Numbered from the stretch's first letter, positions 1 through 4,535 are shown. The stretch is 6,680 bases of DNA from an uncultured Treponema sp. (GCA_947176045.1 CAMWPF010000085.1:1-6680), one strand, 5' to 3'. A program made the numbers and translations. Notes: generated by a model not told the origin, from the sequence alone.

Positions 1-276
1 CAATTCTACCGCTTTCTGTCCGGATCTCTCCAACGACAGCAGCGCCTCCCTCACTTCGTCTTCCAGCGTCCTGCACCTGGCCTGCAAGATTTCCGAGCTC
101 CCGCTCTGTTTTGTCAACAAGCCCTGCAGCAGCTGTACTTCGCTCCTCATACTTTGCAGTTCTGCCCGCACTGCCTCCAGCTCCGGCCCGGTAAGAACAA
201 TATCCGAAGCCTGCGAGCAGCACGGCAGCCGCAAGAACAGCAGCAGCGCGCACAGCAGCCGTCCTGACATTTTCAT
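1..276 (-). CDS. Putative outer spanin / secreted coiled-coil lysis protein (partial, C-terminus outside window)
   Basis: The start ATG (276-274) overlaps the stop of the holin-like gene as ATGA, and GGAGG lies 10 nt upstream. Ninety-two codons are visible and the frame stays open to the window edge. Residues 1-23 form a signal peptide: MKMSGR, then a Leu-rich core, then CCSQA. Signal peptidase I could cut after SQA (residues 21-23). The Cys pair at 19-20 could instead be lipidated, but LPCC is a poor lipobox. Residues from about 31 onward are charged and heptad-like (ELEAVRAELQSMRSEVQ), so a periplasmic coiled coil is likely. Third codon positions are mostly G or C, as in neighbouring genes, so this is the better supported of the two overlapping frames. 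Its place after endolysin and holin fits the Rz1-type outer-membrane partner of a spanin complex. Function is inferred; the family was not recognised with certainty. Confidence 0.6.
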   Translation of the reverse strand, partial: MKMSGRLLCALLLFLRLPCCSQASDIVLTGPELEAVRAELQSMRSEVQLLQGLLTKQSGSSEILQARCRTLEDEVREALLSLERSGQKAVEL

Positions 277-280
277 TCAA
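2..280 (-). CDS. Putative inner spanin (Rz-like) in an overlapping frame (partial, TTG start)
   Basis: A second open frame covers the same DNA as the putative outer spanin, offset so that the outer-spanin frame is +1 relative to it. This is the same relation as lambda Rz and Rz1. The proposed start is TTG (280-278), 6 nt after GGAGG, which is better spacing than the ATG of the other frame has. Residues 1-7 are short and basic. Residues about 8-30 are an Ala/Val/Leu transmembrane segment (AAVRAAAVLAAAVLLAGFGY). The rest is hydrophilic, with Glu/Arg/Gln-rich stretches such as DKTERELGNLAGQVQDAGRR. This N-in, periplasmic-tail layout is that of an i-spanin. Against it, third positions are much less GC-biased than in the other frame, and a GC-rich region leaves frames open by chance. 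It is a candidate only. Confidence 0.42.
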   Translation of the reverse strand, partial: MNENVRTAAVRAAAVLAAAVLLAGFGYCSYRAGAGGSAGRTAKYEERSTAAAGLVDKTERELGNLAGQVQDAGRRSEGGAAVVGEIRTESGRI

Positions 281-527
281 CCGCCGCCTCCGTCTGTTCC
301 TCATCGTCTGAAGCAGCAATCCCCAGCTGCTTGTCCAGCCATATCGAACGATAGACCGGCGTGCATGCGACAACGAAGAACGCGCCGCTCGCGATGATTT
401 CTGGCACGGAAAGTCCGATCGCACGTCCGTCAAGAACCACCGGCACAACTGCCTTTGCCAAAAGCAGCGCGCCCACCCAGACGCACGCGAACACAATCGC
501 CGCAAGGCTTATTTTCTTCGCCTTCAT
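273..527 (-). CDS. Small two-helix membrane protein, probable holin
   Basis: This 84-residue protein has two hydrophobic segments, at about residues 6-31 and 40-58. They are separated by a short polar turn (LDGRAIG), and the tail is highly acidic (SDDEEQTEAAVE). The size and hairpin topology match class II holins, which make the inner-membrane lesion that lets endolysin reach or attack peptidoglycan. It starts 3 nt after the stop of the C39-like peptidase. AAGGAG sits 9 nt before its ATG. Its stop overlaps the ATG of the next lysis gene, so the peptidase, this gene and the spanin frames form one coupled cassette. The sequence itself was not matched to a named holin family. A general small membrane protein is the alternative. 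Confidence 0.6.
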   Translation of the reverse strand: MKAKKISLAAIVFACVWVGALLLAKAVVPVVLDGRAIGLSVPEIIASGAFFVVACTPVYRSIWLDKQLGIAASDDEEQTEAAVE

Positions 528-530
528 ATC

Positions 531-1175
531 TCAGCACTCCTTGAACATCTGCACAAGATGCGCCATCTTGTGCCTGCATCCGCACTGGCGGATGAGCCTC
601 AGAAAATCGGCGGCCGGCATCTCGATGTCGTTGCCGTTTGCCGTCTCATAGCCGTCGCGGTAGTCGCCCCAGCTGTCATCAAGGATGAGAGACTCCACCT
701 CTCCGCCATCGCTGCAGTTGCAGCCGACCGCAGCCACGACATGGCCGATGGTCTTGCCGCCCTGCGCAAATGTGCCTGACAAGACTGCCGCCCCGCCATG
801 GCGGATGCAGTCGGCGATGTCGGAGAGCGTCCTGTCTTCGCCCCATACGGCGGCCTTCTTCCCATGGCGCAGAAGTCCCGCGTGCTCGAGCCACGAGTTC
901 GTGCCCATCTCGAGCAGCGGGTGCCACTCGTTCGGCGGGAAGCGCTGCGCCGGATCAAGCCGCTTCCATGCCGCCGCGACCGCCCCGTCGGACAAGATGT
1001 AGTTCATCAGCGCGTCCTCTGGCTGCGGATATTTTTCCGTTCCCAGGCTTTCGACCGGCCAGCATGCTGCGCTGAGCGCCGCGATCATCGCCGTCACAGT
1101 GCACGCGCCGGACGGCCGTATGGCATTGTTCCGCTGCGTGTAGTACGGCTTCCCGGCAGAATTGTTCGTTGTCAT
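531..1175 (-). CDS. C39-like (papain-fold) cysteine peptidase, probable phage endolysin
   Basis: This 214-residue protein has the layout of C39-like peptidases. A catalytic Cys25 lies in a helix start (PSGACTVTAMIAAL), and the near-N-terminal YYTQRNN resembles the Y-Q motif before the Cys in this fold. His145 lies in a strand (KTIGHVVAAVG), followed by an Asp in LILDDSWGDY (Asp167). That is the order Cys-His-Asp expected for the family. It has no signal peptide or membrane segment, so export would need the adjacent holin. It lies directly upstream of the holin-like and spanin-like genes, so peptidoglycan cleavage (peptide cross-link or amide) at lysis is the best guess. AGGAGG is 7 nt before the start. 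A hairpin with a short T run precedes it. Alternatives are a virion-associated peptidase or a bacteriocin-like processing peptidase, but no transporter or leader peptide is nearby. Confidence 0.72.
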   Translation of the reverse strand: MTTNNSAGKPYYTQRNNAIRPSGACTVTAMIAALSAACWPVESLGTEKYPQPEDALMNYILSDGAVAAAWKRLDPAQRFPPNEWHPLLEMGTNSWLEHAGLLRHGKKAAVWGEDRTLSDIADCIRHGGAAVLSGTFAQGGKTIGHVVAAVGCNCSDGGEVESLILDDSWGDYRDGYETANGNDIEMPAADFLRLIRQCGCRHKMAHLVQMFKEC

Positions 1176-1207
1176 CTGTTTGCCTCCTGTGCGTCATAAT
1201 AGCGCAT

Positions 1208-1238
1208 AAAAATGGCGCGCCGGCTTTCCCGGTGCGCC
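1208..1238 (-). terminator. Probable intrinsic terminator or attenuator before the lysis cassette
   Basis: Read on the minus strand, 10-nt arms at 1238-1229 and 1223-1214 (GGCGCACCGG and CCGGCGCGCC) pair with one A/C mismatch around a 5-nt loop. An A and then five T residues follow. It lies just after the stop of the 104-residue gene (1244) and before the peptidase start (1175). If it works, it is probably partial, because no clear promoter is visible in the short gap that follows. Confidence 0.5.
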
Positions 1239-1243
1239 TTGCG

Positions 1244-1558
1244 TTACGCTGCAAACTGCTCTATCCTGCGCTTGAGGCGCTCGGCGTGCTCCTGCCGCTC
1301 GCCGAGCAGCATTCCGAGCATTTCCGCTTGGATGCTGTCCGGCGCGTCCCTGTCCGTGCCGCGCAGCTTCTCCATGGAGCGCCGCACTTCCTCATGAGAG
1401 TTCAGATAGTCCTCCCACCGCTGTTTCGCCCGTTTGTAGAAGTACGCGGCGCCAGCCTCGTCCTTTTTCTCCTTCGCCTCATCCGCATAGTCCATCAGCA
1501 TGGACGTGTCCTTCAGATCGTCCTTTTCCATGCACATCTTGTACCGCAGCATTTCCAT
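1244..1558 (-). CDS. Hypothetical all-helical phage protein
   Basis: This 104-residue protein was not recognised. It is very rich in Glu, Lys, Arg, Met and Ala and should be almost wholly alpha-helical: DYADEAKEKKDEAGAAYFYKRAKQR at about residues 23-47 and LGERQEHAERLKRRIEQF at about 85-102. It has no membrane segment, signal peptide or Cys pair. AGGAG lies 6 nt before the ATG and overlaps the TAG stop of the upstream gene (TAGGAG), so translation is probably coupled to it. The short helical-hairpin style is common in small phage accessory or chaperone proteins, but no specific role follows from that. It is followed by a terminator-like hairpin, so it may be the last gene of the structural or unknown part of the leftward unit before the lysis cassette. 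Confidence 0.75.
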   Translation of the reverse strand: MEMLRYKMCMEKDDLKDTSMLMDYADEAKEKKDEAGAAYFYKRAKQRWEDYLNSHEEVRRSMEKLRGTDRDAPDSIQAEMLGMLLGERQEHAERLKRRIEQFAA

Positions 1559-1567
1559 TTCCGTCTC

Positions 1568-1900
1568 CTATTCTGTCAGCGACGCATACAGGCTGTCGAT
1601 TGCCTCTCCGTCCAGTCCGACCGTTCCGATCATCGGCACGGGCAGCTCGATCTTTCCGCGCCCGAGCCGTTCCCGGATTTCAAGCAGCACCGATTCGTCC
1701 AGCTTGTCGCCGTCGATGATGCCGGCCGCCGAAATCACCGGATTTTTTGCAAGCCCTTCCGCCAGCTTCTCCGCATTGTTGAGCGCACGGCTGACCACGA
1801 CCGCGGTCAAAATGCGCTTTCCTTCCCCTGGAATCTTTGTTATCACGTTTGATTCAATCCACGCCGCGACCTTCTGTTTCGCGTCTGCAATCAGCACCAT
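1568..1900 (-). CDS. Hypothetical phage protein
   Basis: This 110-residue protein was not recognised. The N-terminal half (about 1-60) looks helical and amphipathic (AKQKVAAWIESNVITKI, ALNNAEKLAEGLAKN). The second half holds a mixed region ending in PVPMIGTVGLDGEAIDSLYASLTE. There is no transmembrane segment, signal sequence or known catalytic motif. GGAGG lies 6 nt before the ATG, and codon use matches the neighbours. It lies between the coiled-coil protein at 1958-2473 and the helical protein at 1244-1558, all on one strand and presumably one transcript. A GC-rich hairpin in the gap upstream could limit its expression. No function can be assigned from sequence alone. Confidence 0.75.
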   Translation of the reverse strand: MVLIADAKQKVAAWIESNVITKIPGEGKRILTAVVVSRALNNAEKLAEGLAKNPVISAAGIIDGDKLDESVLLEIRERLGRGKIELPVPMIGTVGLDGEAIDSLYASLTE

Positions 1901-1920
1901 TTCCTTCCTCCCGATGCAAA

Positions 1921-1952
1921 AGATGGCGGCGGAAACGCCTGTTCCCGCCGCC
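1921..1952 (-). terminator. GC-rich hairpin, weak terminator or attenuator
   Basis: Perfect 8-bp arms at 1925-1932 and 1945-1952 (GGCGGCGG and CCGCCGCC) enclose a 12-nt loop. On the minus strand the hairpin is followed by ATCTTTTGC, so the T tract is only four long. It begins 5 nt past the stop of the 171-residue gene. It may reduce read-through into the 110-residue gene or protect the 3' end of the upstream message. It is too weak to call a full terminator. Confidence 0.4.
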
Positions 1953-1957
1953 GTTTG

Positions 1958-2473
1958 TCATTCAGCCGTTGCAGATGCGGCCGTCGTGCCTGCCGCGGCG
2001 GGCTGCGCCGCAGGACAGATCTTGTCAAGCGGCATGACCAGCTTGCCTGGGACGAACGTTGCGTCCACATAGCACCTCATCTCGCGTTGCTTCGACTCAA
2101 TCTTGCTGTCAAGGAACGCAAGGTTGTCCGTAACCTGCTGGTTCGTCACAGCCTGCGTCGCCGAAATGCGCGCCAGCTCCCGGTTCGTCTCGGCAAGCTT
2201 CCCGTCGAAGTGCTTGTAGAGTTCGAGCATCTTGCCGTCATTCCTCTGGTCGGAAAGCAGCATGTCCCGCTCCGACTGGAGCCTGGCGATCTCCTTCTCC
2301 TGCTCGAGCGAGAAGCGATCCACGAGCGTGTTCTCGCTGCACGTGCCTCCGCAGCTTGAGCGGACGGCAGCCTGTCCGCCCCCTGCTCCGGCAATCCCGA
2401 GAAGGCTCGCGATTCCGCCGATGTACCCGCCGACAACGCCCACGCGGTCGGCCGCATTGAATGTCACTCCCAT
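1958..2473 (-). CDS. Coiled-coil phage protein of an unnamed family seen in gut Firmicutes phages
   Basis: I chose the ATG at 2473 (171 residues) because AGGAGG lies 8 nt upstream. An in-frame ATG at 2563 would add 30 residues with no ribosome site and would run through likely regulatory DNA. Residues 10-33 are Gly/Ala/Ile-rich and hydrophobic (GVVGGYIGGIASLLGIAGAGGG). Residues 41-45 carry two Cys (CGGTC). Residues about 47-135 are a long charged coiled coil (SENTLVDRFSLEQEKEIARL and on). A Cys at 134, the segment LVMPLDKICP near 145-154 and an Ala/Thr-rich tail follow. From memory, phages of gut Firmicutes often carry proteins with the order Cys-rich SENxxVxRxxL, coiled coil, K/LVVPxxxICP. 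I know of no proven function. A virion or membrane-associated role is possible. Confidence 0.72.
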   Translation of the reverse strand: MGVTFNAADRVGVVGGYIGGIASLLGIAGAGGGQAAVRSSCGGTCSENTLVDRFSLEQEKEIARLQSERDMLLSDQRNDGKMLELYKHFDGKLAETNRELARISATQAVTNQQVTDNLAFLDSKIESKQREMRCYVDATFVPGKLVMPLDKICPAAQPAAAGTTAASATAE

Positions 2474-2498
2474 AAAAGCAACCTCCTGTAGTTGTTTT

Positions 2499-2535
2499 TC
2501 CGCAACTGCGGATAGCAGGAAGGTACTGTCATGAC
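2499..2535. promoter_or_regulatory. Two dyads upstream of the coiled-coil gene, candidate regulator sites
   Basis: TCCGCA-AC-TGCGGA (2499-2512) is a perfect 6+2+6 dyad, and GTCATGAC (2528-2535) is a perfect 8-bp palindrome. Both lie in the 122-bp gap between the LuxR-type gene and the 171-residue gene. No good -35/-10 pair is seen on the minus strand here, which would suit an activator-dependent promoter. The role is inferred. Confidence 0.3.
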
Positions 2536-2550
2536 GGTTGACCGGCACGG

Positions 2551-2579
2551 CAAGATTTTGCAAATGATGTCAAGATTTG
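2551..2579. repeat. Direct repeat CAAGATTT spaced 20 bp apart
   Basis: CAAGATTT occurs at 2551-2558 and 2571-2578, exactly 20 bp apart (about two helical turns), just downstream of the LuxR-type gene stop. Copies on the same face of the helix are typical of activator sites. An accompanying TTGACA on the minus strand has no fitting -10. Chance is possible at this length. Confidence 0.3.
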
Positions 2580-2595
2580 AAAAAAAACGAAGAAT

Positions 2596-2829
2596 TCAAC
2601 GGCGACGGATCAATTCGATGCACTGCGCGATGAACACGTGCTTGTTGGAATAGCCGTTGCGAACCATCGCACGCCGGATGCGCGCGGAGACGCATGACTC
2701 CGTCACGTGGTCTGCATAGGCGCATTCTTTCTGCGACAAACCGTCCGCAAGCTGCTCCAGCGTGCGCAGCTCCGCGTCCGTCAGCGCCATCCTCGCCACA
2801 ATCGGCGTGTGTCCTCTTGCCTGTATCAT
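2596..2829 (-). CDS. Small LuxR-type (GerE) helix-turn-helix regulator
   Basis: This 77-residue protein is essentially only a LuxR/GerE DNA-binding domain. Residues 16-73 follow the family pattern: LTDAELRTLEQLADGLSQKE, then a recognition helix around ESCVSARIRRAM, then GYSNKHVFIAQCIELI. The usual final NRxEL region appears as SNKHVFI. No receiver or ligand-binding domain is attached, and the preceding 15 residues are too few for one. The start at 2829 has GGAGG 6 nt upstream; Met14 is an alternative without such a site. It heads the leftward unit, just after a strong terminator, with TATAGT at 2855-2850. By analogy with Mor and C of Mu, which are a different family, it may activate the leftward genes. 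An autoregulator or antirepressor role is also possible. Confidence 0.8.
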   Translation of the reverse strand: MIQARGHTPIVARMALTDAELRTLEQLADGLSQKECAYADHVTESCVSARIRRAMVRNGYSNKHVFIAQCIELIRRR

Positions 2830-2832
2830 GTG

Positions 2833-2855
2833 GTTCCTCCAACAGGAACACTATA
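2833..2855 (-). promoter_or_regulatory. Promoter element and inverted repeat before the LuxR-type gene
   Basis: On the minus strand TATAGT (2855-2850) is a good -10, but no -35 is visible at 16-18 nt. Directly downstream is a perfect inverted repeat, GTTCCT and AGGAAC (2833-2838 and 2844-2849, 5-nt spacer). It covers the expected transcription start and the GGAGG ribosome site. Binding there would block transcription, so autorepression is plausible. Confidence 0.4.
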
Positions 2856-2883
2856 CATCCGAATCATGCAGAACGGCTGCGCC

Positions 2884-2916
2884 AGAAAAAGAAAAAGCCC
2901 CGCAATGCTGCGGGGC
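2884..2916 (-). terminator. Strong intrinsic terminator after the repressor-linked membrane gene
   Basis: A perfect 8-bp stem, GCCCCGCA and TGCGGGGC (2897-2904 and 2909-2916), encloses a 4-nt loop. On the minus strand TTTTTCTTTTTCT follows. It lies 6 bp beyond the stop of the 104-residue membrane protein gene. It should separate the lysogenic transcript (repressor plus membrane protein) from the LuxR-headed unit. Confidence 0.85.
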
Positions 2917-2922
2917 CGCCTG

Positions 2923-3237
2923 TTACTGCTGTTCGGACGGCTCTGTTTTGTCCGCCCCGGAAGCATCTGCCGAAGCTGCGGATGCGTACAGATCCGGGTG
3001 CTCCCGTTTTGCGACGGCCTCCTGAACTTTCAGCATCCGCCGCAGGAGCGCTTCAGATTCTTCTGTCGCGTCTGCCGTCCTCATCACCGCCTTGTACAGG
3101 CGGACAATCATCACAATAGGCCAAATTATGATGAAAAATAGAATTACAATTGCAGCAACAATTGTAGCAAGGACAATGAAAAGGCCTCCGCCCATCACTC
3201 CTGCAGATGCTGCCGTCTGCAAAAACAACGTAGACAT
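2923..3237 (-). CDS. Single-span membrane protein linked to the repressor
   Basis: This 104-residue protein has a long hydrophobic stretch at about residues 18-47 (GGLFIVLATIVAAIVILFFI and on to WPIVMIV). A basic stop-transfer (RLYKAVMR), a charged helix (about 57-78) and a Ser/Ala/Glu/Asp-rich tail follow. The orientation would be a short N-terminus outside and a cytoplasmic helical tail. GGAGG lies 9 nt before the ATG. It begins 54 bp after the repressor stop and is followed at once by a strong terminator, so it is probably made with the repressor in the lysogen. Small membrane proteins in this position are often superinfection-exclusion or lysogenic-conversion factors. That is inference; a holin or antiholin is the other option. 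The family was not recognised. Confidence 0.72.
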   Translation of the reverse strand: MSTLFLQTAASAGVMGGGLFIVLATIVAAIVILFFIIIWPIVMIVRLYKAVMRTADATEESEALLRRMLKVQEAVAKREHPDLYASAASADASGADKTEPSEQQ

Positions 3238-3291
3238 CTATTCAAACCTCCATACTATAAGTGCTTTGATTTTTTATTGCTATATTCCTCA

Positions 3292-3984
3292 TCATCTGCT
3301 CATCAGCCTGTTCTCATGGATCCACGCCAGCACCTTGCCGAAGATGTGGAAATTTTCTGCAAGCTGCGGATCGTCCGCATCCAACGATTTCAGCAGTTCC
3401 GCCTTCTCAAGCTCGCTCGAGTGGACGGAATAAATCTGCACTTTCCGCGAGAAGCTGTCGAACTTCAGCAGCTTGCAGTACACGCTGCCGTTCCATGCGA
3501 ACACATAGATGTCGTCGTCAAGCCCCTCCCTCTGCGTCCCGTCCAACAGGACGATATCTCCGCTGCTGATTCCGGCGCCGATCATGCTCATGCCGTGCAC
3601 CGGGAACGCATACACCTTTGCCGTGCGCAGTGCGGGAACAAATCCCGTGATGTCAATGTAGCTTTCTATGGCATCTCCGTCCTCCCACTGCTGCCCCGGC
3701 CCGCATGATACGGACTGCCTCAGCAGCGGAATCTGCTGCGGCGCTTCTTGAAGCACTCCTTCCTGCCGAAACATCTCTCCTTCTCCTGTTAAAAGCCAAT
3801 CAATATTTACACCCGCATTTTTATAATTAAAATAGTTCTCTGCATCAATAGTTGTTTTCAACTGACCATTTAAGTATCGTGCCAAATTACCATAAGTTAT
3901 ATTGAATTTCTGTGCAAATTCTTTTTTGTTGGCAACCATCTTTCTATCAATCATTTCATCACATAATCTTTCTAGCTGTGTCAT
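3292..3984 (-). CDS. LexA/CI-type phage repressor with S24 autocleavage domain
   Basis: This 230-residue protein carries a helix-turn-helix DNA-binding domain at about residues 1-65 (KKEFAQKFNITYGNLARYLNG) ending in NIDWLLTGEGEMF, a signature found at the end of many phage repressor HTH domains. The S24 peptidase domain follows. The likely self-cleavage site is Cys94-Gly95 (VSCGPG), the nucleophile is Ser133 in VHGMSMIGAGISSGDIVLLD, and the general base is Lys171 in SVYCKLLKF. It should hold the early genes silent and be inactivated by RecA-stimulated self-cleavage after DNA damage. AAGGA lies 6 nt before the ATG. It is divergent from the early operon, across a region with several operator-like repeats. 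The DNA for residues 1-68 is AT-rich and the rest GC-rich, with a sharp change near 3780, so the DNA-binding half appears to have been exchanged. Confidence 0.93.
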   Translation of the reverse strand: MTQLERLCDEMIDRKMVANKKEFAQKFNITYGNLARYLNGQLKTTIDAENYFNYKNAGVNIDWLLTGEGEMFRQEGVLQEAPQQIPLLRQSVSCGPGQQWEDGDAIESYIDITGFVPALRTAKVYAFPVHGMSMIGAGISSGDIVLLDGTQREGLDDDIYVFAWNGSVYCKLLKFDSFSRKVQIYSVHSSELEKAELLKSLDADDPQLAENFHIFGKVLAWIHENRLMSR

Positions 3985-3996
3985 GTTCGTTCCTTT

Positions 3997-4086
3997 TTTA
4001 TCATAAAAAATATGATTTTTATGATAAATTATCGTAAAAAGTACTGTACAATCTTAGAAAAAAAGATATAATCGTAATTACTACGA
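3997..4086. promoter_or_regulatory. Operator-like repeat cluster between repressor and early operon
   Basis: The core TTATCRTAAAAA appears at 3998-4009 (plus), 4016-4027 (minus) and 4029-4040 (plus, G variant). The first two form an inverted repeat with 13-bp arms (3997-4009 and 4016-4028) and a 6-bp spacer. A weaker relative, TAATCGTAATTA, lies at 4069-4080 beside the dyad TCGTA-N5-TACGA (4072-4086 region). The cluster flanks the rightward TATAAT and lies just upstream of the repressor start, so the repressor could control both genes. Binding is inferred. Confidence 0.6.
4045..4072 (+). promoter_or_regulatory. Probable rightward early promoter
   Basis: TATAAT at 4067-4072 is a perfect -10. 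TGTACA at 4045-4050 (16-nt spacer) is a modest -35. Initiation would fall near 4079, leaving a leader of about 105 nt before the first gene. The -10 overlaps an operator-like repeat, as expected for a repressed phage promoter. Confidence 0.55.
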
Positions 4087-4087
4087 G

Positions 4088-4143
4088 GTTGACAAGTTAG
4101 CTTTCATTGTTTCTTGGTAACAACGACAAGCTAACTTGTCAAC
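4088..4143 (+). repeat. Perfect 16-bp inverted repeat in the early-operon leader
   Basis: The arms GTTGACAAGTTAGCTT (4088-4103) and AAGCTAACTTGTCAAC (4128-4143) are exact reverse complements with a 24-nt spacer. The spacer contains a second small stem, TTGTT and AACAA (4107-4111 and 4119-4123). No T run follows, so it is not a normal terminator. It lies downstream of the TATAAT and upstream of the first ribosome site. It could therefore fold in the leader RNA or serve as a binding site for a dimeric protein such as the Ner-like protein. Confidence 0.65.
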
Positions 4144-4185
4144 TTAATAATCGGCAGGAAACTGCCGCAGCACAAGGAGAAATAA

Positions 4186-4533
4186 ATGGAATTTGACAAG
4201 AGCAAGGTTTTCACCGCATTGAATGCGGATGAACTTCGTCCAGGAGCAGTGGGCTTCTGTGGGGATTCTGTTGAGGCGCTCAAAGCCAACAAGGAAGCAG
4301 GCGAATCGGTCTTTCTCAAAAAGGTTCTCGGAGAAGAGGAGGTATACAGATTCGGACTCCGCAATGGCCTCTTTTATGCATTGTTCTACCTGTCTCACTA
4401 CCCGGATAAGGCTGGCAAGGCATCATGTATCGCAGAAGCACTCGGGATTGGCTCCAGCGCATTGCTGGAAGACTGGCCGGAGAGCGCCGTTGATAAGGCA
4501 TACGAACGTATTGTATCCGGCAGGCAGGCGTAG
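4186..4533 (+). CDS. Hypothetical early phage protein, first gene of the rightward operon
   Basis: This 115-residue protein has AAGGAG 6 nt before its ATG. The N-terminal part (about 8-70) has the pattern ADELRPGAVGFCGDSVEALK, then a mid region VYRFGLRNGLFYALFYL. This layout (a short beta-rich domain with a D-S/T-L turn and an R-F...FY strand) resembles small unnamed proteins of gut Firmicutes phages that I recall, but I know of no function. Residues 80-115 are helical. There is no membrane segment or signal peptide. It ends 2 nt before the Ner-like gene and is the first gene expressed from the early promoter. Takeover of host functions, antirepression or regulation are possible, but nothing in the sequence decides between them. 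Confidence 0.78.
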   Translation: MEFDKSKVFTALNADELRPGAVGFCGDSVEALKANKEAGESVFLKKVLGEEEVYRFGLRNGLFYALFYLSHYPDKAGKASCIAEALGIGSSALLEDWPESAVDKAYERIVSGRQA

Positions 4534-4535
4534 CC

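Noticed and set aside
1169..1852. Plus-strand open frame of 227 codons
   Set aside because: It is antisense to two minus-strand genes with proper ribosome sites. The product is His/Arg/Leu-rich and of low plausibility.
2474..2563. Upstream start (2563) for the coiled-coil gene
   Set aside because: No ribosome site precedes it, the extra 30 residues have no family look, and the DNA carries the dyads. AGGAGG supports 2473.
2575..2595. Terminator after the LuxR-type gene (run of eight T on the minus strand)
   Set aside because: The T run is clear, but only a 5-bp weak stem (GAATT and AATTC) precedes it. This is too little to call a terminator.
3238..3291. Independent promoter for the 104-residue membrane protein (TATAGT near 3255)
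   Set aside because: A -10-like TATAGT is present on the minus strand but no fitting -35 was found. Co-transcription with the repressor explains the layout without it.
4089..4094. TTGACA as -35 of the early promoter
   Set aside because: No acceptable -10 occurs 16-18 nt downstream (TCTTGG region). The TATAAT at 4067 is upstream of it, so the match is better explained as part of the 16-bp inverted repeat.
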